Shown here: positions 10,830 to 21,959 of the stretch, in pieces
How the letters are laid out: every line of letters starts with the position of its first letter
Position numbering within the stretch: the first letter of the stretch is position 1
Assembly: GCF_954871325.1 (NCBI RefSeq)
Contig: NC_088775.1
Coordinates: 21,243,561-21,307,560 of the forward strand
Direction: 5' to 3'
Source of the DNA: Gordionus sp. m RMFG-2023
Lineage: Eukaryota; Nematomorpha; Gordioida; Chordodea; Parachordodidae
DNA length: 64,000 nt
Program-made: the position numbers and the translations under genes
The notes under the pieces: model-generated
What the model was told of the DNA's origin: nothing
Database searches by the model: none
The model's input: only the letters and a program-made list of their open reading frames with translations

Positions 10830-11660
10830 CTCCACGCCCCTTTTTAGTTGATCCTTATGCCTAATTCCCTCTCCTCCGTCGGTAAACTTCACTCGATTTA
10901 GTTTGTGTCCAATGTTTTCCATGATCACCCCAGATTCCCACTTTTTTGTACCGCCATATATTCTAGCCCACACGGTCTGTCCCTCTACAAATTCCGCTGT
11001 CTCATTTATCTCCCCTTCCACTTCTTGACTTGGTTTCTGCTTTAACAAATCCAATAATATCCGAGTTCGCCTCCCTAAAAACTTCTCTGCCGGAGATTGT
11101 TCTTCTCCCTTTCGACTGTTGTTGTAATATGCTACTGCTATCCAAATTTCCCCTCCTCCATATTTTGATTTTCGTAACCAGTTTTTGACAACCGCCACCA
11201 TCCTCTCTGCCTGACCATTCGAACTTGGGTGGCGGCGCCAAAATGTGTCTCGCCCCGGTTTGAACACAAAACAACCTGAACTGTCCACTTATAAAGGCTG
11301 GACCTCCATCCGATACTATTATCTTCGCCACTCCGAACCGAGCCCAAAGATTTTTTAACGTCTTTATCACCACCTGAGTTGTTAATCCCCTCACTTCTTC
11401 GTACTCTACCCATTTGGAATATGCATCCACCACGAGTATATACATTTTGGCTTCAAAGTCAAAGAAATCAACGTGTATGCGCTCCCATGGCTGTGTAGCC
11501 CTCGGCCATGCACTTTTCTTGTCTTTATGCGGCATACTCGCCCATGCATTACACATCAAACAACTCCGGCTCATATCTTCAATCTCTTTATTCATCCCAG
11601 GCCACCACACATATTCACGACCCCACTGCTTCATCTTTTCAACTCCTTAATGTCCCGCAT
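10830..11660 (-). pseudogene. Element A integrase region
   Basis: Parts in order: HHCC zinc-binding domain (HAGH then CLMC), catalytic core with HVDFFD and IIVSDGGPAF acidic motifs and SNGQAERMVAVVKNWLRK, then a C-terminal chromatin/DNA-binding module (VWARIYGGTKKWESGVI, ending RHKDQLKR) of the GPY/F-like type typical of metazoan Ty3/gypsy. Would insert the cDNA into the genome; the 5-bp duplication fits. Carried in more than one frame in this copy. Confidence 0.85.
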
Positions 11661-12029
11661 GAATCATGGCCTTTACCTCCTCCCTTAATTTGTATGGCAC
11701 GACTCCTCTATTTCCTCGTACCACGCACTCGTCTACTATCGCCAACTCTTTCTCTACATGTTTATATTTTTTATCTCCATCCCGCCACTGCTTTTGACCC
11801 TGTATATACGCTTTAATCCGCGTCAACTCGCGATCTTTTAACGTGGCCTTTCTGAGTTGTTCCCATGTAACCGGCCCCCCTCTAGATATTCCTACTATCA
11901 TCCTAATTAGTCCGTGTTCATCCTCTTCCTCCATATCTTTAGACCCACTCTCTTCACAATCTTCTCCCGCTCCACACCTAGAAAGAATATCCGGTAAGTA
12001 ATTCTCTTTTCCTCGCCGATATCTCAACT

Positions 12030-12350
12030 GGACATCAAAACTGCCTACCATTAATAGCCATCTCTGCAGTCTAGGCGATAGCATCAGCTCCTTGTTATCC
12101 TTCCGAAACAGATGCACCAGCGGTTTGTGATCCGTGTATACTATAAATCTGCGCCCTATTAAATATTCTCGGCATTTTGTGAGTCCAAAAATGACGGCTA
12201 ACGCTTCTTTTATAATAACCGAATATCTGGTCTCCGCCGCTCTAAAAATTCTCGAGAAAAATAACACAGGTCTCTCCAGGCCGTCTACGAAATGCAATAA
12301 CGCTCTTCCTACACCTCTATTGGACGCGTCTACGGCTAACATCACCTCCA
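12030..12350 (-). pseudogene. Element A RNase H domain
   Basis: Recognised by VMLAVDASNRGVG, LFFSRIFRAAETRYSV, EALAVIFGLTKCREYLIGR and YTDHKPLVHLF, the Ty3/gypsy RNase H1 pattern. It follows the RT connection region (LGMVNYYHRFVEGFAQIAAP, then LYKLLKKG). Degrades the RNA strand during reverse transcription. Confidence 0.9.
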
Positions 12351-12449
12351 GATCATTGTTGAAACACATTAAAACTGGCTCTCTCCCGATCCTAGATTTT
12401 AACTCCTCAAACGCCTCCTCCTGTTCATTCTTCCAAACAAATCTTTCTC

Positions 12450-13245
12450 CTTTCTTTAACAATTTATACAACGGCGCCGCTATTTGTGCGAAACCCTCAA
12501 CAAATCGGTGATAATAATTTACCATTCCGAGAAAAGCCTGCACCTCCCCTTTATTACTTGGCCTTAGCATACTCGTAATCCCAGTCATGTTTTTATCCAA
12601 TGGTCTCACCTCCATTCCCGTGATTTTATGCCCCAGATATATGACTTCCGACACGCCTAAGACACTCTTTTCAGCGCTTGCAACCCCTTCTCTTTAATTC
12701 TTCTAAAGACCTCCTCCAACCTATTTTCATGTTGTTCAGGAGTTTTTCCCGTCACCAATACATCATCCATATAATAGAAAACCCATTCTAAGCCCTGGAA
12801 CACTGCTGCCATCGTCCGTTGAAAAATTGGTGCCGAAACGCTTAGTCCAAAAGGTAACCTACAAAAGGCGTATAATTCCCTCGGCGTAGTAATAGTCAAT
12901 AGATTCTGCACCTCTGGTCTCACCCGCAATTGTAAATAGGCGTTCGAAAAATCCACCTTTGAAAAATATACGCTTCCCTTTAGACTGGCCAATATCTCTT
13001 CAATACGTGGCAAAGGATATTTCACTTCCACAACCCACGGGTTTAGCGTGACCCGGAAATCCGCGCACAAACGGAGCTTCCCGTTGGCCTTCTTCACCGG
13101 CACCAACGGTGTTGCCCACTCACTATATTCCACGGGACACACAATCCCTTTCTTTACCCACTGATCCAATTCTATTTCCACTTCTCTTCGCCATTCGAAT
13201 GGTACTCGTCGCAATCCACAAAATTTCGGCACACAGCCCTCCTTC
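12450..13245 (-). pseudogene. Element A reverse transcriptase domain
   Basis: Contains KLRLCADFRVTLNPWV, YFSKVDFSNAYLQLRV, LPFGLSVSAPIFQRTM and the catalytic YYMDDVLV. These are the ordered RT motifs of Ty3/gypsy elements. Element B (39.1-40.0 kb) carries a closely similar protein, so A and B belong to one lineage. Confidence 0.9.
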
Positions 13246-13570
13246 ATTTTAATATTAACTTCATAGTCTCTCAAACATCCCAATTCTTCATCAAAAATTT
13301 CTTGATAATTATCCACCAATTTACGTACTCCCTCTTGCACTTTGCGCATTCCTAATTCCATCTCTTTATTCCGCCATTCCGCGTCGCTATCCAGATTCAT
13401 TTCCGTCTCCACTCCTCGAATATCCGCGTTTCCTCCACCTTTACATTGCATTTCCTCAATCTCCACTGTCCATTCCTCTGGCAACCCTATTTCCTTTAAA
13501 GAATTCACATCGTAATCTCTCCTAACATTTTTCCCTACTTTCCCCCTAACCGTTCCCTTCTCTTTCTTAA

Positions 13571-13677
13571 TACTCGCCAATGAGTTCCCCCGTTTACTCG
13601 CCAATGAGTCCCCCCGTTTACTCCCCAATGAGTCCCCCCGATTACTCCCCAATGAGTCCCCCCGATTACTTCCCCAT
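13571..13677 (-). repeat. 24-bp coding minisatellite at the start of the RT-bearing frame
   Basis: Four to five in-frame units encode SNRGDSLG / SKRGDSLA octapeptides. The array is in a low-complexity, charged linker between protease and RT and keeps the frame, so the repeat probably expanded while the frame was coding. Confidence 0.85.
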
Positions 13678-13729
13678 ATTTCTCTCATAGATTCATTTTC
13701 CCCTATTTTCCTCTTAGAAACATGCGTCC

Positions 13730-14311
13730 CTATATCCCCTTAGAATTCACTTCTCTTATTCTCTCATCTCCTACAAATATTCTCATCTCATTCGCAGCTT
13801 CTTCCCTTAGCTCTATGATATTTCCCCGCTCTCTCCCCTCCCTATTCCTACTAAACGCTGCCTCGAATTCCGATAACGCTTCTCCGTATTCCTCTGATAC
13901 GTTACCATACACATCTTGTCTAGTCAAGGGTACAAACACTCCCCACCATGCAAATACTCCCCAAAAACTATACCATGGCCCTATTCGGGTGATCCAGTCC
14001 CAACCCATCACCTCCTCAACCCCCCGATTTATAATCCATAAATCTATTATCTCCACTCTTTCTCCTAATGCCGCTTCTATTTCAACTCTCCCCATTACAG
14101 ACACTGGTGACCCATCGAATTGCCGTATTCTCAATCTTTCATTTACGATCATCTCATCAGGCCAAATACTTCTATATTTATCGTATCCAATGACCAAAAT
14201 AGCCGCTCCCGTGTCAAATAACATTGGTACCAGGCTCCCATTAAAATTTATCATTACTCTAGGACAAGGATCATGAACCATATTCTCTTGTATCATATTT
14301 ATATATCCCAT
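13730..14311 (-). pseudogene. Element A protease region
   Basis: Retropepsin-type aspartic protease: catalytic MLFDTGAAILVIG, substrate-side FDGSPVSVMG, and the C-terminal EVMGWDWI (normally GxDWI in Ty3/gypsy). Residues after about 130 form a charged linker. It would process the polyprotein. A short piece of the same gene family lies at 50,996-51,080. Confidence 0.85.
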
Positions 14312-14478
14312 TAATTTTATTTTTCCATGAGATGACCCTTTGCGTATCTCCTCTAACCTCCTCGGCCTGACCCGTGTATTTTTATTGCCATCATATAGTC
14401 ACAAATTTCCGCATTCTCTCGCCACATGTCCCATTTTCCGGCATCTAAAGCACTCCATTTTCTGCTCTTTGGTTTCTT

Positions 14479-15177
14479 CTATATTAGGCACCATAATCTT
14501 TGCAATTTTCTCACTCCAATAGTCCGCACGTTTGTAGTATTTTGACCCATTCCTCTCGGTGGAAAACCCCCTTTTGTGTCAAAATTTCCAGTATTACACT
14601 CTTCTTTATTGTGTCCAAATCTTCCGCAACCAGCGCAACGCAATTTCTCTCGTTTTCCCGGACAATATGGGACTATATGTCCAAATTTTCCACATTCAAA
14701 ACATTTACTTTCCCGACAATCTCTCACCATATGACCCTGTCTCCCACAATTATAACAACTCAAATTCATATTTTCTCTTCCTCGTGAATCAAACCCCGAT
14801 CTCATTTTCATTCGTCTCCCTTGTGAATTCTCTCTTGATCCTTTATATGGATCCAATATTTGATTGTATCCATATCCTCTGTACCGAATTCCACTCTCAG
14901 GGTTATTTACCCTTTCATTTCTATTTACTCCTTCGACTTCACTATCAGTCCATCCTTTGATTAATTTCTGCACTGGTAACCATGTAACTCGGCCCATCAT
15001 ATCTTCCTCTCCATTGTGTCCTTCAATTGTCAAAGTTTGTCCCTTTATCCTCACGCTTCGGCTTTTCCTAATCCTTCTTCCCAGGATTAAACTACACATC
15101 CATATTATTAACACAATCAACGCTCCGAAAATATTATATTGTATTTCCCAATATTTCACAAATTTTAAACTCTTCAT
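14479..15177 (-). CDS. Element A first frame: membrane segment plus three zinc knuckles
   Basis: An open frame of 232 residues. Residues 16-33 (IFGALIVLIIWMCSLILG) form a strong transmembrane helix followed by basic RRIRKSR. After a charged, repeat-poor middle come three CCHC knuckles: C141/C144/H149/C154, C159/C162/H167/C172 and C181/C184/H189/C194. The knuckles mark a nucleocapsid-like RNA-binding region in the Gag position, but only about 100 residues lie between helix and knuckles, and the leader upstream is short, so no capsid domain of normal size fits. Element B has the same order (helix, then knuckles). An overlapping open frame upstream (15,180-15,371) may also be part of this product's region, but I cannot tell. 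Confidence 0.65.
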   Translation of the reverse strand: MKSLKFVKYWEIQYNIFGALIVLIIWMCSLILGRRIRKSRSVRIKGQTLTIEGHNGEEDMMGRVTWLPVQKLIKGWTDSEVEGVNRNERVNNPESGIRYRGYGYNQILDPYKGSRENSQGRRMKMRSGFDSRGRENMNLSCYNCGRQGHMVRDCRESKCFECGKFGHIVPYCPGKREKLRCAGCGRFGHNKEECNTGNFDTKGGFPPRGMGQNTTNVRTIGVRKLQRLWCLI

Positions 15178-15371
15178 TACTATTCTATAAAAAGTTTATA
15201 ATCAACTTCAAAATAAATATTTTGGTTATTTGCAACGTTAGTAGATAAGATAATATTAATAGTGTAAATAGTCCGATGATGCACATATACATTCACCAAC
15301 TTTTCAAATTTTGATAATTCCCGATACAATCCGAAATAAATTTTTAGGCGTTTAGATATATGATCCCCGTA

Positions 15372-16536
15372 TACAACTATTTTCAAATACAAATTAGTAT
15401 AGATCGGGCAAAAAGAAATATAATAATTTCCAATTTTTTTTAAAGCACAATAATATATTAAAATATAAAATAAAAATACGCGTATTGCTTTTTCTTTTTT
15501 CTTGTCTTTATATACCGGTATTATTATTATTGTTTGTTTTTTTTAAATTTATTTTGTTTGGTTTTTTTATATTTTTGAAATATACGAAAAAAAAATAAGC
15601 ATTTATTATTAATATTTCCTTTTTACTCATATAACAACCAATATCATTACTTATCTCCGGAGTAGTCACAATTTTTAAAAAAAATATCATTTCATCAATT
15701 TTATTCACACTTACAACAATTTCCATCATTGTTGTAATTTTTTTTAGGGCAATTAGGTTTTTAATAAATTATTATTTTATACTTATTTTAAAATTCTATC
15801 AAAAGAATAAGAGAAATTATTACTACTCTAATATATAAAACTGCAAAGATTGAATTAAAAATAAAAGATTTCAAAAATTGAAAAATTATGTCAAAATATA
15901 TAATAGAACAAAATTACTTAGCATTGGGATTTATTATAAACATCTTAAACGTATAGAGTGTGATGATGTTAGGGTAATAAATAGAGCTATTAAGAATCAA
16001 CAGGAGATATTAAATTCAAATTTTTGACAAAATTAGCAACCAATGATGTCAAAATAAAATAATTATTTTAAAATAAGTATAAAATAATAATTTATTAAAA
16101 ACCTAATTGCCCTAAAAAAATTACAACAATGATGGAAATTGTTGTAAGTGTGAATAAAATTGATGAAATGATATTTTTTTTAAAAATTGTGACTACTCCG
16201 GAGATAAGTAATGATATTGGTTGTTATATGAGTAAAAAGGAAATATTAATAATAAATGCTTATTTTTTTTTCGTATATTTCAAAAAAATATAAAAAAACC
16301 AAACAAAATAAATAAAAAAAAACAACAATAATAATAATACCGGTATATAAAGACAAGAAAAAAGAAAAAGCAATATACACGCATATTTTTATTTATATTT
16401 TAATATATTATTGTGCTTTAAAAAAAATTGGAAATTATTATATTTCTTTTTGCCCGATCTATACTAATTTGAATTTGAAAATAGTTGTAAGAAAATTATT
16501 ATTAATAAATAAATTATTTAGTCTTTAAATTTTGTG
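15372..16536. repeat. Rearranged leader of element A: inverted duplication of its right LTR/hAT junction
   Basis: Three blocks. 15,372-15,718 repeats the last 350 bp of the 5' LTR (same orientation as 17,097-17,448). 15,719-16,043 repeats the flanking hAT-1 copy (17,449-17,525 joined to 17,730-17,983). 16,044-16,536 is the reverse complement of 17,050-17,546, that is, the same junction facing the other way. Host flank DNA therefore appears inside the element, as a large imperfect palindrome. Either a template-switch repair event or an assembly error. Confidence 0.8.
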
Positions 16537-16544
16537 GCCACCAC

Positions 16545-17448
16545 TGTAAAAAAAAAGTTCGGCAGTACTTATGTGCGACAGAGCTTACTATAACTTGTGA
16601 AAATCTCATAAAAAACGGGCAGCACTTCCGTGCTACAAAGCTCTTATTAGACCTTATTGTGAAAATCGCTTATTGATAGGAAACTTTGGTAATCCCCTTT
16701 TAATATTCAACCGCCTCACTTAAGAGGACTTAGGTATTTTTTTTATATATTCAACTGCCTCACTTAAGAGGACTTAGGTATTCTTTTTTTTTTATATTCA
16801 ACTGCCTCACTTAAGAGGACTTAGGTATCCCCCTTTTTTTTATATTCAACTGCCTCAATTAAGAGGACTTAAGTATCCTTTTTTTTTAATATTCAACTGC
16901 CTCACTTAAGAGGACTTAGGTGGTATCCTTTTTTTTATATATATTCAACTGCCTCACTTAAGAGAACTTAGGTATCCTTTTTTTATATTCAACTGCCTCA
17001 CTTAAGAGGACATTCAACTGCCTCACTTATGAGGACTTAGGTAAAACGACACAAAATTTAAAGACTAAATAATTTATTTATTAATAATAATTTTCTTACA
17101 ACTATTTTCAAATACAAATTAGTATAGATCGGGCAAAAAGAAATATAAAAATTTCCAATTTTTTTTAAAGCACAATAATATATTAAAATATAAAATAAAA
17201 ATACGCGTGTATATTGCTTTTTCTTTTTTCTTGTCTTTATATACCGGTATTATTATTATTGTTGTTTTTTTTTTATTTATTTTGTTTGGTTTTTTTATAT
17301 TTTTTTGAAATATACGAAAAAAAAATAAGCATTTATTATTAATATTTCCCTTTTACTCATATAACAACCATTATCATTACTTATCTCCGGAGTAGTCACA
17401 ATTTTTAAAAAAAATATCATTTCATCAATTTTATTCACACTTACAACA
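16545..17448 (-). repeat. Element A 5' LTR
   Basis: 904 bp, same ends and same eight-unit minisatellite (16,705-17,042) as the 3' LTR. On the minus strand its end ..TTTTTACA is followed by GTGGTGGCC, the start of a tRNA primer site (TGGTGG), cut short by the rearranged leader. ATTTC follows on the right. Confidence 0.85.
17236..17243 (-). promoter_or_regulatory. TATA box in 5' LTR
   Basis: TATATAAA, same position relative to the LTR start as in the 3' LTR; this copy would drive the element. Confidence 0.55.
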
Positions 17449-18206
17449 ATTTCCATCATTGTTGTAATTTTTTTTAGGGCAATTAGGTTTTTAATAAATT
17501 ATTATTTTATACTTATTTTAAAATAATTATTTTATTTTGACATCATTTTTGAATTCAATTCAATCAATTAAAAATCTAAAATTCCAAAAGTTACCATAAT
17601 TTTGCATATTTTTAAAATGGAGACCCAATATTAGAAATAATGTTTGATTAGGTGAATATGAACATCACTTATGCGTGGGTCATGGTTTACATAATCTGGT
17701 TACAGTGGATGGTATTATATACCCTTTGTTGAAAATTCTATCAAAAGAATAAGAGAAATTATTACTACTCTAAGATATAAAACTGCAAAGATTGAATTAA
17801 AAATAAAAGATTTCAAAAATTGAAAAATTATGTCAAAATATATAATAGAACAAAATTACTTAGCATTGGGATTTATTATAAACATCTTAAACGTATAGAG
17901 TGTGATGATGCTAGGGTAATAAATAGAGCTATTAAGAATCAACAGGAGATATTAAATTCAAATTTTTGACAAAATTAGCAACCATATAATGAGTTTTTGC
18001 TTCAATAAAGATCTAAAAATATTTTGGTGTATATTTTAATTTAATTTTTTTTTAAAAAATTAATTCAACAAAAAAAAATATAAAAAATTTATAACGGTGC
18101 GTCGATTTACACCGCCTATGTTGAAGGCGGCTAAAAATCGGCTTGCATTTGGCTACCAATTAGATTTTTGAAGCTCGCGCAGACCACCGATAGTTTCTTC
18201 GTCAGC
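17449..18206 (+). mobile_element. hAT-1 family, internally deleted second copy
   Basis: Plus-strand copy of the hAT at 0.6-2.4 kb. 17,560-17,630 matches the leader before the hAT-1 start codon (CAAAAGTTACCATAATT, then TTTAAAATGGA). 17,655-17,740 reads HHLCVGHGLHNLVTVDGI, the conserved Cys/His block; 17,740-17,980 reads REIITTLRYKTAKIELKIKD and VRVINRAIKNQQEILNSNF, colinear with residues of hAT-1 near its LDPRF block. It ends at about 18,204 with CTATCGG..CGTCAGC-type terminus. The dimerisation region is lost. Stops are present. Element A is inserted at its 5' end. Confidence 0.75.
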
Positions 18207-18224
18207 GCACAGGTCTAGATAGAT

Positions 18225-18860
18225 ATAACTTCCTAAGTATGGAAATTAATAAAACTAGGATATTTTTGTCAACATTATACTGGAAATTACCCCAGAGCCA
18301 TATTGAACGATATGACAGCAAAACCAATAAAAGGCTGAATATAGTATGTCCCTTGCTTGTCAAAGTATAACAAACTATGGGAGGGGTTGATTTGTTAGAT
18401 ATCATGATACAACTAGTTCTAAATAGTGGCATATAAGAGTCTTCCAATACCTTATTGATGTAGGAGTTGTAAATTCGCATTATATTGGCTTATTCGAGGT
18501 GAGAAAACCAAATCAGATGACAAATATGTTTTTTCTCTACCAGAATTTTGCCAAAAACTAAAATGTGTCGTTTAAGTTATAATAGAATTAAAAAGCGGAC
18601 GTCCTTTTTCTATGGTCGAAATTTTATAGAAGGTGATTATTTATTTATTATTATATTTTCGCTTAGATAAAAAATGAAGGGGGCTTAGGTCTTTCGTACG
18701 TTCAGATATGGATCAAATTAGATATTTCCTAGAGTGGATGACAAATCGACAAAGGTGTGCAATCCACTACGTAAAAGCGTTACACATGTAAAATGCTCGA
18801 AATGCCAATGTGCACTATGTTTCTACAGAATATTAAAAGATATATGTTTCTATCAGTGCT
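18225..18860 (+). mobile_element. piggyBac transposase C-terminal relic
   Basis: Plus-strand reading gives RIFLSTLYW, SHIERYDSKTNKRLNIVCP, then MGGVDLLDIMI (18,377 on), FQYLIDVGVVNSHYIGLF, and finally WMTNRQRCAIHY and THVKCSKCQCALCF (18,779-18,823). MGGVDLLD and the C-terminal cysteine-rich domain (CxxCxC..C) are hallmarks of piggyBac transposases. Only the last third is present and it is interrupted by stops and frame changes. TTAA ends were not found. Confidence 0.85.
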
Positions 18861-19080
18861 GCTAAAAATTACTTTTCAAAGGTAACTTAAATTACCAGTT
18901 ATATTTATGAAAATATCAACATTTATTAGTTAGTTTTTTAAAAGTAACTAGTTACAGTTATATTTCAAAAGTTATTAGTTACGATCATATTTTAAATGTA
19001 ACTAATTAAATTGCAAGTTACTTTATAAATTCATATAATTTTTTATTTTTTTATTATATAATATAATTTTGCAATTTAAA
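18837..19080. repeat. GTTAC-type hAT terminus
   Basis: CAGTGCTGCTAAAAATTACT followed by repeated AAAGTAAC/AGTTAC steps, some as palindromes (GTAACTAGTTAC). This matches the ends of the hAT relics at 30.5, 50.7, 53.9 and 56.8 kb. A second, opposite-side cluster lies at 21,960-22,060. Confidence 0.55.
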
Positions 19081-19289
19081 AATTTCAACCAAGGTAATTT
19101 AAATTAAATAAAGAAATAAAAAGATTTGAAAAATAGATAACAATATAATATTCATTTTCAATGGAAAAAAAACACAATATAATATTTATTTTCACCTAAA
19201 AAATTTATAAATGCTAACACAATTTAATAATTTTCATAAAAAATGGGTTTATTTGACTTAAATATTTAACTATTTTCAAAATTGGTTCT

Positions 19290-21450
19290 TTCTGGTAGCA
19301 AATGACTTGGAGATTACTATGGATATAATCATATGTACAGTGGAGTTGATACACGAATGGAAACTATATGGTCAAACTAGATAGAGGATTCTGAAAGATT
19401 ATGTTTATTTAATTCTAAATCACGTAAGAGATGATAAAAATGTGTAGTATAAAAATATAAAAAATAATAGTAACTTAAAGTTTAAAGTAGATTTTAAATT
19501 TGTAATAATATAATTCTATAATTAAATTAAAATGAATTACCCAAATTGGGATCAAAATAATATAGAAAAATCTATTGATAAAATGAAGGTTGTGACATTT
19601 CGATATTTAATAAAAGTGAAACTTCCGACATAAATTCAAATAAGACGCGTTTATGATAATATTCTATGCGACCATATTCTCACTAGACACAAGCAATGGA
19701 CTAAATTTCATTTCTACTATAGTGAAATGGAAGAAATGCAAACTGCGTATAGGTTCATACACGGCAAAGAATGCTTAGACTCGGATGAAATTTTTTTTAT
19801 AATAAAAGCTAAACAATATGAGAAATTAAACTTGTATTATATATTTCCATATGATAATACAATTCTGAAATTATAGTTATTAGATCAATAAAATAATTTA
19901 AGATGAAGCCTCTAATAAATATAAAAAATAATTTAATTGAGCTTCCAATTTGTTTAGGTAATATAGAGGCTTTCATTAAAAAATTCGAAGATTATTCCGA
20001 CATCGATTAAGCTTACGCTTTCACAACAAGGTTATCCGATGAGGAGTATATGAAGTTAGAAGCAATGTGCACATCGATAGAATTCAGCGATCCTACAATC
20101 TTGTTTGAAAGATTCAAGTTACTACTCCCTGGTAAATCACACGAAGTATACTTAAAAGAGTTCAATGCTGCTTTTCAAAATAAAAGTGAGACATTTGGCA
20201 ACTGGGTAAGTAGTGTATAAATAATAAATGTAAATTCAACTATTATAGTAGAGCAATAGAAAAAGTAATAATATCTTTTATAAATAATGATATTCGTAAA
20301 ATAATTTCTCGCATAGAAAATAAAACCATAAGAAATTTTAAAAATAGGGAAGGTAGTAGAGCAAGAAGAAGTGAATAATGATATTATTACTAAAGTTGAA
20401 AACATAAAAATAGAAGGTGAAACTTCATCGATAAAACAGATAGATGGGCAGAAAGGCAATAAAGTTGACACAGATAGACAGATGGTAGAGTATGATGACC
20501 ACAACAAGGGACTGAATACACAAACGAATTACATGAATAAAAACCAATGGACACCGAGATACAACAACTGTCAGAGGTATAACTATCAAGGAAACAATTT
20601 CAACCCGAGATATCAAAATAATTTTAACCCAAAATATCAGAATAATTTCTACCGAGATATCAAAACAACTTCAATTCAAGGTTTTACGGTAATGAAAGAA
20701 GATACACGGACATAATTTTTCAAGATTTAATAACAGGGACAATTATAATAATAAATACAATAATTACAAATACATTAGACAATACAACGAATCAAGATAC
20801 ATACCAAGATGCAACAATAATAAAATTACAGCCAATCATAACAATAGATATCAAAACAATGATAGTAACCTACCTCGACATCCTTCAAGGGCCTCAACAT
20901 CCTTTATGTACAAAAAATACTTTTCTTATATACGAAATAAGGTTGCTGCTTCTTTCGGGGGCTTATTGCTTCTAGCTTCATATACTTCTCATCGGATAAC
21001 CTTGTTGTGAAAACTTAAGCATTTTCGGTCGGTGAGTTGAATCTTTAAATTTATCTTAGAATTTTTCAATGAAAATTTCTATATTACCTTACCAAGTTGG
21101 AAACTCAATTAAATTATTTTTTATATTTATTAAAGGCTTCATCTTAAATTATTTTATTGCTCTAATAACTATAATTTCACAATTTTATATTATATCATAT
21201 GAAAAATATATAATACAACTTTAATTTCTTTTTATTAAAAAATTTTTTCCATCCGAATCTAAGCATTCTCGTATATGAGCCTATACGCGGTTTGCATTTC
21301 TCCCAATTCACTTTAGTAGAAATAAAATTTAGTCCTTTGCTTATGTATAGTGAGAATATGGTCACATAGAATATTATCATTAACGCATCTTATTTGAATT
21401 TTTGTCGGAAGTTTCATTACTATTAAATATCGAAATATCATCCCACCGCT
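19290..21450. mobile_element. Family D: gag-like retroelement fragments in facing orientation (fossil)
   Basis: Probable LTR-type retroelement remains. The plus-strand part (19,290-20,900) carries a small upstream frame, then a gag-like protein beginning near 19,903 (IEAFIKKFEDYS, LSDEEYMKLEAMC, ILFERFKLLLPG) and an asparagine-rich tail (20,371-20,715) with repeated NNFNPRYQ/NPKYQ. 20,964-21,444 is a diverged reverse complement of 19,590-20,063, so two copies face each other. No pol region was found. A third scrap is at 52,940-53,310. Clearly broken and fairly old. Confidence 0.55.
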
Positions 21451-21959
21451 GCTACCATAATGTTTATGGAAGGCAAAGGAATCTATTAATCTAAATCTTC
21501 AAGTAATTTATTTTAAATTTTATTAAAAGTTTAATTTAAAATCATGCCACCATGAAATTTGGATGGAAAAGTAGTACCAATAAAATTTAATTTAACACGT
21601 TTTATCTATTTTTAAAGTTTAATTATTACTACTTTTACTAAATTTTCGTTGAGTTTATTTACATTTTTTATAATAACTAATATGAATTATAAAATATACA
21701 AAAGTACAAATACACGGTCAAACATATTATTTTAAAGTAGAAAATGATAAAAGAAGCTTAACATTTATTTATGAAATTTAAGTTAACAAAAAATTATATA
21801 ATCCTTTACAAAAAAAAATATAATATGTTATTTGCATCTTTAACATTACATAAAAATAAGCTTCTCTAAACTTAATAAATGTTCTATAGGAGCACTTGAT
21901 GTATGAGACAAAATATTTATTAAATGGTAATTATAAATTTAGGCAATTAAAACATATTT

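Larger units (their letters stand above)
8248..17448 (-). mobile_element. Element A, Ty3/gypsy LTR retrotransposon (fossil)
   Basis: Family Ty3/gypsy, read on the minus strand. Parts in element order: 5' LTR (16,545-17,448), a rearranged leader, a short first frame with membrane segment and three zinc knuckles, protease, reverse transcriptase, RNase H, integrase, an AT-rich spacer, an extra 3' frame with one zinc knuckle, polypurine tract, 3' LTR (8,248-9,136). LTRs begin TGTTGTAAGTG and end in ACA; a tRNA primer site start (TGGTGG) abuts the 5' LTR. The two LTRs differ by a few percent plus length changes in their minisatellite, so insertion is fairly recent. The pol region is spread over several frames (roughly three to four interruptions) and the leader is rearranged, so the copy is broken. 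Confidence 0.9.

Noticed and set aside
11414-11816. Several plus-strand frames over the integrase region
   Set aside because: They are antisense to the well-supported integrase and RNase H reading and have no recognisable motif.
15719-15723. ATTTC after the partial LTR at 15,372-15,718 as the true right-hand target duplication of element A
   Set aside because: That partial LTR and its flank are duplicated from 17,097-17,525; the full LTR with primer-site start is 16,545-17,448, so the genuine duplication is 17,449-17,453.
20175-20616. Minus-strand serine/cysteine-rich frames
   Set aside because: Antisense to the asparagine-rich gag-like tail on the plus strand.
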